This document shows, piece after piece, positions 18,285 to 27,870 of a DNA stretch of 49,685 nucleotides (position 1 is the stretch's first letter; every line of letters begins with the position of its first letter). The notes under the pieces are model-generated. The model was given only the letters and a program-made list of their open reading frames with translations, was not told where the DNA came from and did no database searches. Location: the NCBI GenBank assembly GCA_031417555.1, contig JANOVV010000092.1:1-49685 (forward strand), in the 5' to 3' direction. This DNA is from JADKIH01 sp031417555. Lineage in GTDB: Bacteria; Bacteroidota; Bacteroidia; AKYH767-A; 2013-40CM-41-45. The translations under genes and the position numbers were made by a program.

Positions 18285-19163
18285 ATGAGCAAGAAAACCA
18301 AATCAAAATCAAAAACTGTTTCTAAAAGCAAAGCGAAAAAGAGCACAGTTTCTTCTAAGAAATCCGTTACTAAAAAAGTAAAACCTTCTGCGAAAAAGGC
18401 TTCTGCGAAAAAAGTTGTTAAAGCAAAAGCAACTATCAAAAAAGCACCTGCAAAGGTCATTCATAAAATAAAACCAAAAACGGTTGTGAAAGCAGCAAGC
18501 GGGAAAAATGTAAAATCGAAGACTCAGCCTAAAGCTCCAATTAAGTCGTTGATTAAAGCGAAAACTCATTCAGAAGAAAAAACTAAAACGACATTGAACA
18601 AAGAAATCAAAAAGAATATAAAACCTACTCCCGCGCAAGATCATAATGAAGAAAGTAAACAGGAGACACCTTCAAAAAATACTCCTCCTGTTAATCGACC
18701 TTCAGTGGGAAGGCCAATTCCTGTAAACAGAAGACCGGAACCTGCCCGAGCGATAATTAGTAACAGCAAACCCGAAGTGGAAACCGGAAAAAACCGTTAT
18801 TCAGATAAAGAACTAGAAGAGTTCCGTGAAATTATAAATAAAAAACTTACGAATGCGCGCAGAGAATTAACTACGCTTCAGGCGCAGATGACGGCGGCAA
18901 ATGACAATGGAACTGATGATACAGCAAGTACTTTTAAAATACTTGAAGATGGTTCTGATTCTCTTGCCAAAGAAGAAGCAGGTCAGCTTGCGAGTCGCCA
19001 GAAAAAATTTATCGAACAGCTTGAAAACGCTCTTGTACGTATTGAAAATAAAACATATGGTATATGCAGAGTTACCGGAAAATTAATTCCGAAAGAACGT
19101 TTACGTGCAGTACCACATACAACGCAAAGTATAGAAGCGAAATTAAATCAGTACCGCGACTGA
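18285..19163 (+). CDS. DksA/TraR-family protein with a long Lys/Ala-rich N-terminal tail
   Basis: 292 aa. Residues 1 to about 165 are dominated by Lys, Ala, Ser and Pro in short KKxxAKK-type repeats, like a histone H1 tail, and are expected to be disordered and nucleic-acid binding. Residues from about 170 form a DksA-like coiled coil (DKELEEFREIINKKL), with acidic residues near its tip (NDNGTDDTAS). The C-terminal zinc-finger region reads YGICRVTGKLIPKERL, with only one of the four Cys ligands. This zinc-less form is what I know from Bacteroidota DksA-like proteins. A role in binding the RNA polymerase secondary channel is inferred from the family; the tail could add DNA or RNA binding. It sits between ileS and lspA. 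Confidence 0.85.
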   Translation: MSKKTKSKSKTVSKSKAKKSTVSSKKSVTKKVKPSAKKASAKKVVKAKATIKKAPAKVIHKIKPKTVVKAASGKNVKSKTQPKAPIKSLIKAKTHSEEKTKTTLNKEIKKNIKPTPAQDHNEESKQETPSKNTPPVNRPSVGRPIPVNRRPEPARAIISNSKPEVETGKNRYSDKELEEFREIINKKLTNARRELTTLQAQMTAANDNGTDDTASTFKILEDGSDSLAKEEAGQLASRQKKFIEQLENALVRIENKTYGICRVTGKLIPKERLRAVPHTTQSIEAKLNQYRD

Positions 19164-19214
19164 GACAATTAATCAACTTTAATTTTTCTTTTCAACAATT
19201 GAAAATTGAAAAAT

Positions 19215-19251
19215 GAAGATTGAAAATTATTTATACTAATCTTCAATCTTC
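19215..19251. terminator. Inverted repeat between dksA-like gene and lspA
   Basis: GAAGATTGAA (19215-19224) and TTCAATCTTC (19242-19251) form a perfect 10-bp stem with a 17-nt loop. It may end transcription of the DksA-like gene. The AT-rich GAAAATTGAA-like repeats around it also resemble the spacer upstream of lysS, so a repeat element is the alternative reading. Confidence 0.4.
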
Positions 19252-19283
19252 AAATTTTAATCTTCAATAATTTCCTTCTTCTA

Positions 19284-19955
19284 TTGAATCCAATTATAGA
19301 GAGTATTAAATCAAAGAATTTGAGACGCGCTGTTTTCATCGTTTTCGGTGTGCTTCTTATTGATCAGGTTTCTAAATTTTGGGTGAAAACTCACATGTTC
19401 CCCGGAGAAGAATACAGAATTTTTAATTGGTTCTTAATACACTTTACAGAAAATAACGGAATGGCTTTCGGGTTTGAATTCGGAGGCAAGGCCGGTAAGA
19501 CTTTTCTTAGCATCTTCCGAATTGTAGCGTCTCTTGGTATCGGTTGGTATTTATTATCACTGATTAAAAAAAATGCACATTCTGGAATTATCGCCTGCTT
19601 CTCATTAATTTTTGCCGGAGCAGTTGGTAATATAATCGACAGTACTTTCTATGGATTAATTTTTTCTGATGACATGAATAACCTTTCCAAATTTATGCCA
19701 CCCGAAGGAGGATATGCTCCTTTACTGCATGGCAGAGTAGTGGACATGCTTTATTTCCCAATTGTTAATTCACAATTCCCAACTTGGTTTCCTTTTTTTG
19801 GTGGTGAACCTTTTCAGTTTTTCCGTCCGATATTTAATATTGCTGATTCAGCTATAACTATTGGAGTTTTACTTTTTATACTTTTTCAAAAGAAATATAC
19901 ATCAGTAAAGACACCTGAAAACATTGAAAAAACTGAAATATTGGATCAGGTTTAG
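19284..19955 (+). CDS. lspA: Lipoprotein signal peptidase (signal peptidase II)
   Basis: 223 aa with a TTG start at 19284; no in-frame ATG exists upstream and the next internal Met is past the first catalytic region. LspA removes the signal peptide of prolipoproteins in the inner membrane. The family motifs are LLIDQVSKFWV in helix 1, the ENNGMAFG loop, GNIIDS, and the two catalytic aspartates in GRVVDML and FNIADSAITIG. It is longer than the usual 160 residues because of an insertion between GNIIDS and VVDM (SDDMNNLSKFMPPEGG and onward) and another before NIADS, both facing the periplasm. Several predicted lipoproteins in this window would be its substrates. Confidence 0.93.
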   Translation: MNPIIESIKSKNLRRAVFIVFGVLLIDQVSKFWVKTHMFPGEEYRIFNWFLIHFTENNGMAFGFEFGGKAGKTFLSIFRIVASLGIGWYLLSLIKKNAHSGIIACFSLIFAGAVGNIIDSTFYGLIFSDDMNNLSKFMPPEGGYAPLLHGRVVDMLYFPIVNSQFPTWFPFFGGEPFQFFRPIFNIADSAITIGVLLFILFQKKYTSVKTPENIEKTEILDQV

Positions 19956-20084
19956 ATAAGTTCTTATATTTTTTGTTGAAATTATTAATTTTCAATATCT
20001 CATATTTAGATTTTTGCCTTTTAACAAACCTGTTTTGACAATTCATTTCCCTTTAGTACTTTGTACCATCTTCAAAAGACAACC

Positions 20085-21458
20085 ATGACTAAATACGTAC
20101 TTTTCTCAGCGCTTTTATTTTTAACTTCCACGACAACGTTTAGTCAGAATAATGATTCACTTATTATAAGAAAAATATATACAGAGACATTAGAAAACGG
20201 TAAAGCGTATGATTGGCTTCGTGAGCTTACCGAAGAAATCGGAGCCAGACTTAGCGGATCTCCTGAAGCAGCAAAATCTGTGGAATGGACAAAGGAAAAA
20301 ATGATTGAAGCAGGAGCGGATACCGTTTATCTGCAACCTGTAATGGTTCCTCATTGGGTAAGAGGCGCAAAAGAAAGTGCTTACATCCTTGAAACAAACG
20401 GAAATAAATCACCTGTGCCTATTTGTGCACTTGGAAATTCAATTTCTACACCCAAGGAAGGGCTCAGTGCTCAAGTTATAGAGATTAATGATTTTTCTCA
20501 ACTTGCAAAATTAGGAGCGGAAAAAATTAAAGGGAAAATTATTTTCTACAATCATCCTTTTAAAGAATCATTTCAAAATACGTTTCAAGCATACGGTGAG
20601 GCAGTCGGCTATCGTTGGGCGGGTCCCAGCGAAGCTTCGCGTTATGGGGCAATAGCAACGGTTTGTCGTTCAATGACAAATGCCTCAGACAATAATCCAC
20701 ATACCGGTGCTATGCATTACAATGATTCTTTGCCAAAAATTCCATGCTGTGCTATAAGTACCAATGCAGCTGACTTGTTGAGTAAAATTTTACATGCAAA
20801 TAATTCCACAAAATTTTTCTTTAAACAGGAATGTCATTTTCTCGATAGCGTTCTTTCTTACAATGTTATTGGCGAAATCAAGGGGAAGGAATTTCCAGAT
20901 GAATATATCGCTATTGGCGGACATCTCGATTCCTGGGATTTGGGCACCGGTGCTCACGATGATGGCGCCGGAGTTGTTCAGTGTATAGAAATAATTCGAA
21001 CATTGAAAGCAGCAAACATAAAACCAAAAAGAACGATACGCACCATTGCTTTTATGAACGAGGAAAACGGATTACGTGGGGGAAAAACATATGCCATGAT
21101 AGCCGAACTAAAAAAAGAAAAACATGTTGCTGCAATGGAAAGCGATGCAGGAGGGTTTCTTCCCTTAGGATTTGGTTTAAATATGAAAGAAGAGAAGAAA
21201 GCTAAAATTCAAAAATGGGCTCCTTTATTTCTTCCATATTTTATTTATAATTTTACGAATGAAGGAGATGGTGCAGACATTTCTCCACTTGAAAAATTAG
21301 ACGTACCCTGCATGGGCCTCGAAGTAAATCCACAAAGATATTTTGATTATCATCATACAGCGATTGATACTTTCGATAAAGTGAATAAACGCGAGCTTTT
21401 ACTTGGTTCTGCTGCAATGTCGGCTATGGCATATTTGTTGGCTTTTTATGGTTTATAA
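20085..21458 (+). CDS. Secreted M28 family metallopeptidase
   Basis: 457 aa from the ATG at 20085, which begins a signal peptide (TKYVLFSALLFLTSTTTFSQ). A protease-associated (PA) insert region lies at about 110-240. The M28 zinc site is complete: GGHLDSWD supplies His and Asp, AHDDGAG the bridging Asp, MNEENG the Glu pair, ESDAGG an Asp and YDYHHTAIDTF the final His. It most resembles the carboxypeptidase Q group. It is likely periplasmic or outer-membrane associated, releasing amino acids from peptides. A second M28 enzyme is at 26064-27749, but the two differ in layout and are not a recent duplication. Confidence 0.93.
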   Translation: MTKYVLFSALLFLTSTTTFSQNNDSLIIRKIYTETLENGKAYDWLRELTEEIGARLSGSPEAAKSVEWTKEKMIEAGADTVYLQPVMVPHWVRGAKESAYILETNGNKSPVPICALGNSISTPKEGLSAQVIEINDFSQLAKLGAEKIKGKIIFYNHPFKESFQNTFQAYGEAVGYRWAGPSEASRYGAIATVCRSMTNASDNNPHTGAMHYNDSLPKIPCCAISTNAADLLSKILHANNSTKFFFKQECHFLDSVLSYNVIGEIKGKEFPDEYIAIGGHLDSWDLGTGAHDDGAGVVQCIEIIRTLKAANIKPKRTIRTIAFMNEENGLRGGKTYAMIAELKKEKHVAAMESDAGGFLPLGFGLNMKEEKKAKIQKWAPLFLPYFIYNFTNEGDGADISPLEKLDVPCMGLEVNPQRYFDYHHTAIDTFDKVNKRELLLGSAAMSAMAYLLAFYGL

Positions 21459-21550
21459 AAATAAATATTATTGTGGCCAAACCCATTAAAAAAATATTTT
21501 AGACTTGGCGATTAAGCAATTTTTTTACGAATTTTTCAAAACCACATTCG

Positions 21551-21558
21551 TACTTTTG
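21551..21558 (+). promoter_or_regulatory. Predicted uvrC promoter, -7 element
   Basis: TACTTTTG matches TAnnTTTG and ends 8 bp before the uvrC ATG, implying a very short leader. Confidence 0.45.
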
Positions 21559-21566
21559 TTCAACTA

Positions 21567-23360
21567 ATGTCCACTCACTTAGAATCTGTCATTTCCGTTT
21601 TACCCGATAGTCCAGGGGTCTATCAATTCTATGATAAGGACAATAAATTACTTTACATCGGGAAAGCGAAATCATTAAAAAAACGAGTGGTTTCTTATTT
21701 CAGAGAAGATACAAATGTAAATGGTAAAACAAAGGTGATGGTTAAAAAAATCGCCGATGTTCGTACAATTGTAGTTGACTCCGAAATGGATGCTCTTCTT
21801 TTAGAGAACAGTCTTATTAAAAAGCATCAGCCAAGGTATAATGTAAATCTTAAAGATGATAAAACGTATCCCTGGATATGTATTAAAAATGAACCTTTCC
21901 CACGAATATTTTCAACGCGTAAAATGATCAGAGATGGTTCTGAATATTTTGGGCCTTTTACTCCCGTGAGAATGATCAACACACTTCTAGAGCTTATTGG
22001 CCAGCTTTATAAACTTCGCACATGTAATTTAAATTTAACGGAAGAAAATATTCAGAAGAAAAAATTTAAGGTTTGTCTCGAATATCATATAGGCAATTGT
22101 TTAGGGCCATGCGAGGGATTGCAATCACGTGAAGATTACGATCAGTCGATTAAAGAAATCAAATTGATATTAAAAGGAAATATCAATATGGTGATTCAAC
22201 ATTTAAAACCTTTGATGAATAAATTTTCAGCTGAATTTAATTTCGAAGAAGCACAGTCGGTAAAAGAAAAAATTGAAATGCTCGAGAAATTCAAATCGAA
22301 ATCAGTTGTAGTTAATCCGGCTATACACAATACAGATGTCTTTTCAATAGTAACAGAAGAAGATTGTGCATTTGTAAATTATTTAAGAATTATGAATGGC
22401 GCTATCATACAAGGCCATACAATTGAAATAAAAAAGAAACTTGACGAAACACAGGAAGAACTTTTAGAACTTGCAATTGTAGATTTGCGAAACAGGTTTC
22501 TTAGTGATGCCAATGAAATAGTTGTCCCCTTTGAAATGACACTTGCATTTAAAGATGTAATTTTTACGGTTCCTAAAATAGGCGACAAAAAACATTTACT
22601 CACACTCTCCGAAAGCAATGTTAGAAATTATATTCGTGAACGTGATTTGCAGGATGAAAAAATTAATCCGGATAATAGAATTTTGCGACTTATGGAAAAG
22701 ATGAAAAAAGATCTTCGCCTTAAGACACTACCCCGTCATATCGAATGTTTTGATAATTCTAATATTCAGGGCGCATACCCTGTAGCTGCTATGAGTGTTT
22801 TCCGAAATGGAAAACCATCGAAAAAAGAATATCGACATTACAATATTAAAACGGTAGAAGGGCCAGATGATTTCGCTTCAATGGAAGAAGTAATTTTTCG
22901 TCGGTATAAAAGAATGCTTGATGAAGCTCAACCTCTTCCTGATTTAATTGTTATTGACGGAGGTAAAGGCCAATTAAGTTCGGCACTTAGCAGTCTCGAT
23001 AAATTGGACTTAAATGGAAAAATTCCAATTATAGGAATTGCAAAGAAATTGGAAGAGATTTATTATCCAGGTGATTCTGCACCTTTATATATCGATAAAA
23101 AAAGTGAAACACTTCGAATTATCCAACATTTACGCGACGAAGTTCATCGGTTTGGTATTACCCATCATCGAAATCGCAGAAGTAAAGGTGTTGTTAAAAC
23201 AGAATTGTCTGAAATAAATGGAATTGGAGAAGCAACAGCACAAACACTTTTAGTACATTTTAAATCTGTAATAAGAATAAAAGAAGCGACGATTGAAGAG
23301 TTAACAAAAATAATTGGAAAAGCAAAAGCAAAGCTTGTTTTTGCTTATTTTAATAAATAG
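21567..23360 (+). CDS. uvrC: Excinuclease ABC subunit C
   Basis: 597 aa, full length. UvrC makes both incisions in nucleotide excision repair. The N-terminal GIY-YIG nuclease (SPGVYQFYD...LLYIGKAKSLKKRV, about 15-45) makes the 3' cut. The Cys-rich segment CLEYHIGNCLGPCEG matches the site described for iron-sulfur binding in the family. A UVR domain for UvrB contact lies at about 200-235, and the RNase H-like nuclease domain contains IECFDNSNIQG and VIDGGKGQ. The helix-hairpin-helix tail has EINGIGEATAQTLL. All parts are intact. It converges on gpsA with 13 bp between stops. Confidence 0.97.
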   Translation: MSTHLESVISVLPDSPGVYQFYDKDNKLLYIGKAKSLKKRVVSYFREDTNVNGKTKVMVKKIADVRTIVVDSEMDALLLENSLIKKHQPRYNVNLKDDKTYPWICIKNEPFPRIFSTRKMIRDGSEYFGPFTPVRMINTLLELIGQLYKLRTCNLNLTEENIQKKKFKVCLEYHIGNCLGPCEGLQSREDYDQSIKEIKLILKGNINMVIQHLKPLMNKFSAEFNFEEAQSVKEKIEMLEKFKSKSVVVNPAIHNTDVFSIVTEEDCAFVNYLRIMNGAIIQGHTIEIKKKLDETQEELLELAIVDLRNRFLSDANEIVVPFEMTLAFKDVIFTVPKIGDKKHLLTLSESNVRNYIRERDLQDEKINPDNRILRLMEKMKKDLRLKTLPRHIECFDNSNIQGAYPVAAMSVFRNGKPSKKEYRHYNIKTVEGPDDFASMEEVIFRRYKRMLDEAQPLPDLIVIDGGKGQLSSALSSLDKLDLNGKIPIIGIAKKLEEIYYPGDSAPLYIDKKSETLRIIQHLRDEVHRFGITHHRNRRSKGVVKTELSEINGIGEATAQTLLVHFKSVIRIKEATIEELTKIIGKAKAKLVFAYFNK

Positions 23361-23373
23361 ACGTTTATTTATT

Positions 23374-24369
23374 TTACGACAATTGATCACTTAACAACTT
23401 CATCTCAATACGTGGAGCTATCTTTTCATAAAGCACATGATAAACAGCGGAAGTTATTGGCATATGAATATTATATTTTTTATTTAATTCATAAATACAA
23501 TTTGTCGCATAATACCCTTCAGCAATCATATTCATTTCCAGTTGAGCAAATTTTACAGAATAACCTTTTCCTATCATCGTTCCAAACATTCTGTTTCGAC
23601 TAAACGATGAATAAGCGGTAACAAGCAAATCACCCAAGTAAGCAGAATCATTTATATCGCGAGTTATAGGATGAACAGCAGAAACAAAACGATCAATTTC
23701 CCTTATGGCATTCGAAATTAAAACAGCTTGAAAATTATCTCCATACCCAACTCCATGACATATTCCGCTGGCAATTGCAATTACGTTTTTCAATACAGCC
23801 GAATATTCTGTTCCATAAATATCATCACTCACTAATGTTTTTATATATCTGCAATTCATCAATGTTGCCAGAGTTGTTGCAGTGACAGTATCTGTTGAAG
23901 CAATTGTCAGGTAAGATAATCTCTCCATAGCAACTTCTTCTGCATGACAAGGGCCGGTGATAACACCAATTTTGTTTAATGGTATACTAAATTTTTGACG
24001 CAAGTAATCACCAATAATTAGTAAATCATCCGGAATGATTCCTTTAATGGCAGAGAAAACGATTTTATTTTTAAAATCTTCTATTTTTATTTTTTCTAGT
24101 GTGGGTTTTAAAAACGCAGAAGGAACTGCGAGAATAATTAAATCAGAGTTTGATATCGCTTTCGTAAGATCATTGCTGACTTTAACCTTGTCGAGATTTA
24201 TCTCAACATCACTTAAATAATTTGGATTATGACGGTACTTACCTATAAAATCAGCAGTATCAGCATTACGTACCCACCAATGAATCGTATCCACATTATT
24301 TGAAAAAATTTTCACCAGAGCGGTTGCCCAGCTTCCACCACCAATGATTGCAATTACGGGTTTTGACAT
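23374..24369 (-). CDS. gpsA: Glycerol-3-phosphate dehydrogenase [NAD(P)+]
   Basis: 331 aa. It reduces dihydroxyacetone phosphate to sn-glycerol-3-phosphate for phospholipid synthesis. The N-terminal nucleotide-binding loop is IGGGSWATAL. The conserved SAIKGI and GPCHAEEVA segments (near 110 and 140) and the catalytic Lys in EYSAVLKNVIAIASG (near 190) are present. The ATG at 24369 is directly preceded by the stop codon of the GxxExxY gene (0 bp between), so the two are almost certainly on one transcript. The gene product is a standard housekeeping enzyme. Confidence 0.96.
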   Translation of the reverse strand: MSKPVIAIIGGGSWATALVKIFSNNVDTIHWWVRNADTADFIGKYRHNPNYLSDVEINLDKVKVSNDLTKAISNSDLIILAVPSAFLKPTLEKIKIEDFKNKIVFSAIKGIIPDDLLIIGDYLRQKFSIPLNKIGVITGPCHAEEVAMERLSYLTIASTDTVTATTLATLMNCRYIKTLVSDDIYGTEYSAVLKNVIAIASGICHGVGYGDNFQAVLISNAIREIDRFVSAVHPITRDINDSAYLGDLLVTAYSSFSRNRMFGTMIGKGYSVKFAQLEMNMIAEGYYATNCIYELNKKYNIHMPITSAVYHVLYEKIAPRIEMKLLSDQLS

Positions 24370-24747
24370 TTATAAATTATTTACAAGGCGAAAGATACCT
24401 TCTTTTAGTAAATTGACATTAAAATTAGTAATAAGTCCTAATTTTATTCCAGTTAACCTCAAATATGTTAAAAGAATCTTTTTATGCAAAGGGATGATTG
24501 TTTCAATTGATTTTATTTCGAGAATGACTTTTTTATCTATAATGATATCTGCTCTAAATCCAATATTCATCATTACCCCTTCATAGTCAACTCTAATCCC
24601 TTGCTGCCGCCTAAATGGAATTTTCCTTTTTGTTAATTCTAAACAAATAGCCTCTTCATATACAGATTCAAGTAAACCAGGGCCAAAGACTTTGTGAATT
24701 TTAATGCAAATTCCAATTATTGTTTCAGAAATTTCATTTTCAGTCAT
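24370..24747 (-). CDS. GxxExxY family protein (PD-(D/E)XK nuclease-like)
   Basis: 125 aa. The name-giving motif is in FGPGLLESVYEEAI at about residues 22-35. The nuclease-like core follows: GFRADIIIDKKVILEIKS gives the Asp, then the E-x-K pair of a PD-(D/E)XK fold at about 70-87. Members of this family are common, small and scattered in environmental genomes; no experimental role is known to me. It is directly upstream of gpsA without a gap, which suggests co-expression but not a shared function. Its 5' side faces the large repeat array R3. Confidence 0.88.
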   Translation of the reverse strand: MTENEISETIIGICIKIHKVFGPGLLESVYEEAICLELTKRKIPFRRQQGIRVDYEGVMMNIGFRADIIIDKKVILEIKSIETIIPLHKKILLTYLRLTGIKLGLITNFNVNLLKEGIFRLVNNL

Positions 24748-24844
24748 AATAAAATAATTTTTGTAAAAAGTTGATTAACCCAACAAAGATTAAATTGTTG
24801 TTCTATTAATAAAATCTATTTAATGAGGATAATTTCTTAAGAAA

Positions 24845-26055
24845 ACCTCTACTTACTCAGGGCCCTCTGCGTGAAAAACATCAACGGTGGTTTGGAATCG
24901 CGCAAAGGTCGCAAAGCTCGCAGAGATTGCATTGCTAATAAGAAATAAATCAGCAACCTCTCTGCGTACTCAGCGCCCTCTGCGTGAAAAACTTCAACGG
25001 TTTTGAATCGCGCAAAGTTCGCAAAGCTCGCGGAGATTGCATTGCTACTAAGAAATAAATCAGCAACCTCTCTGCGTGAAAAACATCAACGGTGGTTTAG
25101 AATCACACAAAGTTCGCAAAGCTCGCGGAGATTGCATTGCTAAGAAGAAATAAATCAGCGACCTCTCTGCGTACTCAGGGCCCTCTGCGTGAAAAACATC
25201 AACGGCGGTTTGGAATCTCGCAAAGTTCGCAAAGCTCGCGGAGATTGCATTGCTAAGAAGAAATAAATCAGCGACCTCTCTGCGGACTCAGCGCCCTCTG
25301 CGTGAAAAACTTCAGCGGTGGTTTAGAATCACACAAAGTTCGTAAAGCTCGCGGAGATTGCATTGCTAAGAAGGAATAAATCAGCAACCTCTCTGCGTAC
25401 TCAGCGCCCTCAGCGCGAAAAAAATCAACGGTGGTTTAGAATCACACAAAGTTCGCAAAGCTCGCGGAGATTGCATTGCTAAGAAGGAATAAATCAGCAA
25501 CCTCTCTGCGTACTCAGCGCCCTCTGCGTGAAAAACATCTACGGCGGTTTGGAATCTCACAAAGTTCGCAAAGCTCGCGGAGATTGCATTGCTAAGAAGG
25601 AATAAATCAGCGACCTCTCTGCGCACTCAGGGCCCTCTGCGTGAAAAACATCAACGGTGGATTGGAATAACACAAAGTTCGCAAAGCTCGCGGAGATTGC
25701 ATTGCTAAGAAGGAATAAATCAGCAACCTCTCTGCGTGAAAAACTTCAACGGTGGTTTGGGATCGCGCAAAGGTCGCAAAGCTCGCGGAGATGGTATTGT
25801 AAAGAAGGAATAAATCAGTGACCTCTCTGCGTACTCAGGGCCCTCTGCGTGAAAAACATCAACGGTGGTTTAGAATCACACAAAGTTCGGAAAGCTCGCG
25901 GAGATTGCATTGCTAAGAAGGAATAAATCAGCAACCTCTCTGCGTACTCAGCGCCCTCTGCGTGAAAAAAATCAACGGTGGTTTGGAATCTCGCAAAGTT
26001 CGCAAAGCTCGCGGAGATTGCATTGCTAAGAAGGAATAAATCAGCGACCTCTTCC
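24845..26055. repeat. Repeat array R3, eleven units of 95-113 bp
   Basis: The landmark CGGAGATTGCATTGCT (first copy CAGAGATTGC) starts near 24921, 25031, 25126, 25239, 25352, 25465, 25578, 25691, 25786, 25899 and 26012. The spacings are therefore 110, 95, 113 (six times), 95, 113 and 113. Each full unit contains CTCTGCGTACTCAGCGCCCT, CTGCGTGAAAAAC, an AACGGTGGTTT stretch, GCAAAGCTCGCGGAGATTGC and AAGAAATAAATCAGC. The two 95-bp units lack 18 bp between the two CTCTGCG copies, as expected from slippage between them. The core is shared with R1 and R2 but the spacers differ. The array lies just beyond the 3' end of the PDZ-M28 gene. There are no unique spacers, so it is not a CRISPR. Frames of about 80 codons across it are not genes. 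Confidence 0.96.
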
Positions 26056-26063
26056 TGAAAAAA

Positions 26064-27749
26064 TCAAAAAGTAATATCCTTTTCTACCACGTCATTATTT
26101 CTTTTCACTTTCACCTTTGTTGTATCGCCCTTATTAAATTTACCAAGCGCTTTCATATAACTCATCATGTCTAAAATTTTATATTCTCCAAGTTGCAATA
26201 CAACATCACCGGGTTGCAAACCAGCATTTGATGCCGGCTTTCCATCTGTAACACCGTCTATGCGCATACCTTCGCCATCAAAAGCATAGTCAGGAACAAC
26301 ACCGAGAGTAACTTTAAATTTAGGAGCATCCTCGTTGTTTTCATCTTTTGTTTTTATAAAAGGTAGTTTTCCCTGATCATCAAGACGTGTAAGAATATTC
26401 TTTATCATTTTAATAATCATCACTTCGCCTTCGTAGTTGATTTTATCTTCATCGTCAGAAGGTTTATGATAGTCACTATGAGTACCGCTGAAAAAATGTA
26501 ACACGGGAATATTCTGTAAATAAAAAGAAGTATGATCGCTTGGCCCAACTCCTGATTCTGTTTCTTTTATTTTTATGGAATCAATCTTACATGAATCTAT
26601 AATTCCTTTCCAGCGTCCAGTTGTTCCTATTCCATTTATGATTAAAACTTTTTCGTCAGGCTTCAATCTGCCAAGCATATCCATATTAATCATATAATTT
26701 AAACCTTTAAGATCAAGAATAGGGTGTTTAACGAAATAATTAGAACCTAATAAACCTTTCTCCTCTCCACCGAAAGCGATAAAGAGATAATTATTTTTTT
26801 TAAGAGGACCATTTTTAACAAAACCGGCAAGTTCAATTAACGCTGCAGTTCCGCTTGCATTATCATCGGCACCATTATGTATAGCTGGTGTTCCACGGTA
26901 TAGGGATCCCTCTTCACCATAACCCAGGTGATCATAGTGGGCGCCAATGACAACAGTATTCGTTGATTTATTATTAATAAAACCTATAACATTATGACCT
27001 TTTCTTTCTATTTTTATTATTTCAACTCCAACAGTACAATTTGTAACTACACTGTCTTTAAGAACGCGAGCAACGTTTTTCTTTGCAAAAATTACAGGTA
27101 TAGATGATTGTGTGGTATGATTTTTCCAATCCGGTTTTGGGTCCTCCGCAATTGTATCACTATTGATAAAAATTATTGCAGTTGCACCATGTACGATAGC
27201 CAAATCGATTTTTTTTCTTAAATCCATCCAGTCGCCGAATTTACCATGAGGATCGTTTCCATCAGGGGTACCGGTTTCAATTAAAAATATTTTTTTCGAA
27301 AGATTTACTTTTCCTTTATAATCGTCTCTGTTATTTTTTGCGTCAGTAATCCCATATTGTACTTTTGTAATATAGCCGGTAACAACTCCATTTGATGAAT
27401 ATGGAAGAGAATAGAAATCATTTCCAGTTTTATAGATTGTAGAATTAATCAAAAGTTGGGTACTAGGACCATTTTCAGCTCCGGCAGTAAAATTAAATTC
27501 TTGCAAGAAGCCACTACTCCCATATGGTTTGAGGCCTTTCTTTTTAAATTCTTTAATGATGTAATCTGATGCTTTTTTTTCACCAGGCATTCCTGTTTCT
27601 CGTCCTTCAAATGCGTCAGATGCAAGTGTAATGATATGTTTTTTTAGATTGCTTTTTAGTTCGTCATCTGTTAATGGCAGATAATGAGAGCTACTGCATG
27701 ATGCAATAAAATAAATTAACACCCCGGAAAATAAAATTCTTTTTTTCAT
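26064..27749 (-). CDS. M28 metallopeptidase lipoprotein with PA and PDZ domains
   Basis: 561 aa from the ATG at 27749; an in-frame ATG at 27755 would add two residues. The N-terminus ends in a lipobox (FIASC), so it should be a lipoprotein. A PA-type insert (about 110-230) precedes the M28 catalytic domain. Its zinc ligands are in GAHYDHLG, NGADDNASGT, FGGEEKGLLGS, NMDMLGR and GTHSDYHKPSD. A C-terminal PDZ domain (about 470-555, around GVTDGKPASNAGLQPGDVV) may recognise peptide C-termini. The expected role is aminopeptidase action on peptides at the cell envelope. The stop codon is about 10 bp from the edge of array R3. Confidence 0.93.
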   Translation of the reverse strand: MKKRILFSGVLIYFIASCSSSHYLPLTDDELKSNLKKHIITLASDAFEGRETGMPGEKKASDYIIKEFKKKGLKPYGSSGFLQEFNFTAGAENGPSTQLLINSTIYKTGNDFYSLPYSSNGVVTGYITKVQYGITDAKNNRDDYKGKVNLSKKIFLIETGTPDGNDPHGKFGDWMDLRKKIDLAIVHGATAIIFINSDTIAEDPKPDWKNHTTQSSIPVIFAKKNVARVLKDSVVTNCTVGVEIIKIERKGHNVIGFINNKSTNTVVIGAHYDHLGYGEEGSLYRGTPAIHNGADDNASGTAALIELAGFVKNGPLKKNNYLFIAFGGEEKGLLGSNYFVKHPILDLKGLNYMINMDMLGRLKPDEKVLIINGIGTTGRWKGIIDSCKIDSIKIKETESGVGPSDHTSFYLQNIPVLHFFSGTHSDYHKPSDDEDKINYEGEVMIIKMIKNILTRLDDQGKLPFIKTKDENNEDAPKFKVTLGVVPDYAFDGEGMRIDGVTDGKPASNAGLQPGDVVLQLGEYKILDMMSYMKALGKFNKGDTTKVKVKRNNDVVEKDITF

Positions 27750-27870
27750 ATACATGCAAAGTAAAGAACTTTTACATTAATGAAGCGGATCTAAAAAATT
27801 TATTATTATCAAAATTGATTTGTGGAATTTAAGTATTCTGTTTATATATTTGAATCTTTATAGAAATGTT

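Noticed and set aside
25381..25626. 81-codon frame on the minus strand
   Set aside because: Lies wholly inside array R3 and changes only with unit variants.
24845..26055. CRISPR array or integron attC array
   Set aside because: The whole 95-113 bp unit is repeated, no unique spacers or cassettes lie between, and no cas or integrase gene is nearby.
20085..27749. The two M28 peptidases as a recent duplication
   Set aside because: They differ in length, domain order, anchoring and most of the sequence; they share only family motifs.
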